Source of the DNA: DAOTTI01 sp034437795
GTDB taxonomy: Bacteria; Chloroflexota; UBA11872; UBA12225
DNA: 24,390 bases
Assembly: GCA_034437795.1 (NCBI GenBank)
Contig: DAOTTI010000082.1
Span: forward strand, 1 to 24,390
Direction of reading: 5' to 3'
A program made the position numbers and the translations under genes. Of the stretch, positions 22,828 through 24,390 are shown one piece after another. The notes beneath the pieces were generated by a model, which saw only the letters and a list, made by a program, of their open reading frames with translations, did no database searches and had not been told where the DNA came from. Position 1 is the stretch's first letter. The number at the start of each line of letters is the position of its first letter.

Positions 22828-22877
22828 GCGCTGCCCTCGCGTTCTCTGCTAGCCCCGATCCTTCATGGCTGGGATTA

Positions 22878-22990
22878 ACCCCTCTCCCTATGGCCGAGAT
22901 CAGTTCCCTCTCCCACAGGGAGAGAGTGGGGGATCGTGCCCATTCGCGCCCGTAGCCCCTTCTCCCTTTGGGAGAGGGTTAGGGTGAGGG
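22878..22990. repeat. Cluster of CCCTCTCCC/GGGAGAGGG hairpins in a gene-free gap
   Basis: The gap 22828-23161 has no gene. It contains a half-element at 22880-22890, a hairpin at 22906-22926 (one mismatch), and a near-perfect one at 22957-22978 followed by a TTAGGGTGAGGG tail. They match the elements at 1-59 and 4823-4912. The rest of the gap to the next ATG shows no clear promoter or ribosome-binding site. Confidence 0.7.
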
Positions 22991-23161
22991 CTCCACTCAT
23001 GGAGACCCGATCATGCTCCGCCGGAGCACCAGCGTGGCAAGGCTGGCCAATTCCACAGGAATCGAGGAGAAGGGGGCTATACCCCAGGCTCCCGTGTAGC
23101 TTCAGAGGCCCTGAGCCGGATCAAGCGGCTGTGATCCACCACCGTAAGCCACCACCGCCAG

Positions 23162-24390
23162 ATGCCCCGTGACCCAACCGGCGGGACCGGCGCCACTGGC
23201 GCGACCGCCCCTTCAGCTGTCCGTCTGGCCGAGCTGATCGCGGCCCTCTCCCTGGCGACCGACCTCGGGATGGGCCAGCCGATGGAGCACGCCATCCGCA
23301 CCTGCCTGCTGGCGCTTGGCCTGGGCCAGGCCCTCGGCCTGCCCCGCGGGGAGCTCAGCGAGGTCTACTACGTCGCTTTACTCCGCCGCATCGGCTGTAC
23401 GAGCGACTCTTACGAGCTGGGCAGCCTGTTCGGCGACGACCTTGCCGCCCACGCGCGCTTGTTTGCTCTCGACTTCGCCCGGCCGCTGGACGTGCTGCTC
23501 GACATGCTGCGCCACGCCGGCGAGGGACGGCCACTTGGGGAACGTGTGCGCGCCGTCGCCGGCTCGCTTGCTGCCGGACCGGGCATGCCCGGCGCGCTGT
23601 TCCGTGCCAGCTGTGAGGTCGCCCAGGGCCTGGCGCAGCAGCTCGGCTTCGGGCCGGCGATCCAAAGCGCGCTGGGGCAGACCTTCGAGCGCTGGGACGG
23701 GCGCGGCTTCCCCAACCGGCTCAAAGGAGAAGCGATCACGCTCCACGCCCGCATCGTCCAGGTGGCGGAAGATGCCGAGGTGTTCCATCGGTTGGGCGGG
23801 ATCGATGGCGCGGTGGCCGTGGTCCGGCAGCGGTCCGGCGCCGGCCACGATCCTGCCATCGCCGCGCTCCTCTGCCGCCTGGCGAGCCGGCTGTTCGCGC
23901 CCCTGGCGATCGAGCCGGCCTGGGTTGCCGTGCTCGGCGCCGAGCCGCCGCCCCACCAGACGCTCTCCAGCGAGCGTCTGGACGCCGGTCTGCAGGCCGT
24001 TGCCCAGTTCGCTGACCTGAAGTCGCCGTATACCGCGGGTCATTCCGCTGGCGTGGCTGACCTGGCAGCCCGAGCGGCGGTGCAGGCCGGCTTGCCCGCG
24101 GCCGACGTCACCATCGTCCGTCGCGCCGCGCTGGTCCACGACGTCGGGCGCGCCGGCGTGCCGAACGGCGTCTGGGACAAGCGCGGGCCGCTCACTGATG
24201 GGGAGCGGGAACGGGTTCGACTGCACCCCTATTATTCGGAGCGGGTCCTGGCGCGAGCTACGGGCCTGGCGCCATTGGGGGCCCTGGCGGCGCTTCATCA
24301 CGAGCGCCTGGATGGATCCGGCTACCATCGGGGCGCGCCGGCCGGCATGCTGCCGCCGGCGGCGCGTATCCTCGCGGCGGCCGACGCCTA
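23162..24390 (+). CDS. HD-GYP-type phosphohydrolase regulator, cut by the window end
   Basis: 409 codons are visible and the frame is still open at the edge. There are two HD-type modules. The first (about 25-215) has TDLGMGQPMEHAIRT and FERWDGRGFPNRLKGEAI but lacks a plain HD pair. The second (about 273 onward) has AGHSAGVADLA, LVHDVGR (HD at 326-327), RLHPYYSERV and HHERLDGSGYHRGAPA, the HD-GYP signature. HD-GYP enzymes cleave cyclic di-GMP. I recall proteins of this layout carrying a C-terminal LuxR-type DNA-binding domain, which here would lie outside the window. ATG 23162 has no Shine-Dalgarno; it is chosen because the conserved sequence starts shortly after. The degenerate first module may sense rather than cleave, by inference. 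Confidence 0.85.
   Translation, partial: MPRDPTGGTGATGATAPSAVRLAELIAALSLATDLGMGQPMEHAIRTCLLALGLGQALGLPRGELSEVYYVALLRRIGCTSDSYELGSLFGDDLAAHARLFALDFARPLDVLLDMLRHAGEGRPLGERVRAVAGSLAAGPGMPGALFRASCEVAQGLAQQLGFGPAIQSALGQTFERWDGRGFPNRLKGEAITLHARIVQVAEDAEVFHRLGGIDGAVAVVRQRSGAGHDPAIAALLCRLASRLFAPLAIEPAWVAVLGAEPPPHQTLSSERLDAGLQAVAQFADLKSPYTAGHSAGVADLAARAAVQAGLPAADVTIVRRAALVHDVGRAGVPNGVWDKRGPLTDGERERVRLHPYYSERVLARATGLAPLGALAALHHERLDGSGYHRGAPAGMLPPAARILAAADA

Overview
This is a 24.4-kb window of very GC-rich chromosomal DNA from what looks like a member of the Chloroflexota (Thermomicrobia/Sphaerobacter-like or a related uncultured lineage). The assignment is inference. It rests on the codon bias, the weak or absent Shine-Dalgarno sites in front of several genes, the secreted glycosidase with an N-terminal 'WGG..VLGYPIS' module of a kind common in Chloroflexota, the two-HD-domain regulator at the right edge, and heptanucleotide repeats in the intergenic gaps. 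No phage genes, transposases, integrases or CRISPR arrays were seen.

Layout. (1) 151-4775, plus strand: a MoxR/Bat-type operon of a MoxR AAA+ ATPase, a DUF58 protein and two membrane-anchored von Willebrand A (VWA) proteins; the second VWA protein has lost part of its metal site. (2) 5004-8911, plus strand: an SDR oxidoreductase, a GH88 unsaturated glucuronyl hydrolase and an old-yellow-enzyme-type oxidoreductase, which suggests processing of uronic-acid-containing oligosaccharides or related small molecules. (3) 8916-11716, minus strand: a large duplicated alpha/beta-hydrolase (esterase-like) and a GNAT acetyltransferase. (4) 12022-13791, plus strand: a secreted clan-A-type glycoside hydrolase. 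(5) 13780-15291: a repeat-rich convergent zone with a heptamer array, a phased 11-bp GATC-rich array inside a long inverted repeat, a small unknown protein, a tRNA-Asp(GTC) with terminator, and a decayed gene with an in-frame stop. (6) 15309-18833, plus strand: a phosphotriesterase-family hydrolase, an orphan sugar-type ABC substrate-binding lipoprotein with a recognisable promoter, and a DUF3368 PIN-domain toxin-like gene behind what looks like a ruined antitoxin. (7) 18922-21272, minus strand: a two-gene operon of a coiled-coil/nuclease-like protein and an unrecognised 510-residue protein, preceded by a promoter overlapped by a pair of 19-bp direct repeats. (8) 21544-22827, plus strand: a DegT/DnrJ/EryC1-family aminotransferase. 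(9) 23162 to the edge, plus strand: an HD-GYP regulator cut by the window end.

The most unusual theme is the repeats. Unrelated short words, all with a period of exactly seven bases, fill gaps or gene ends at five places, and in two of them the repeat supplies the stop codon. A separate array has 11-bp phasing, one helical turn, and carries eleven GATC sites in about 180 bp. These, the damaged toxin-antitoxin pair and the twin direct repeats at 21337-21377 are the best leads. No complete novel multi-gene system could be demonstrated.
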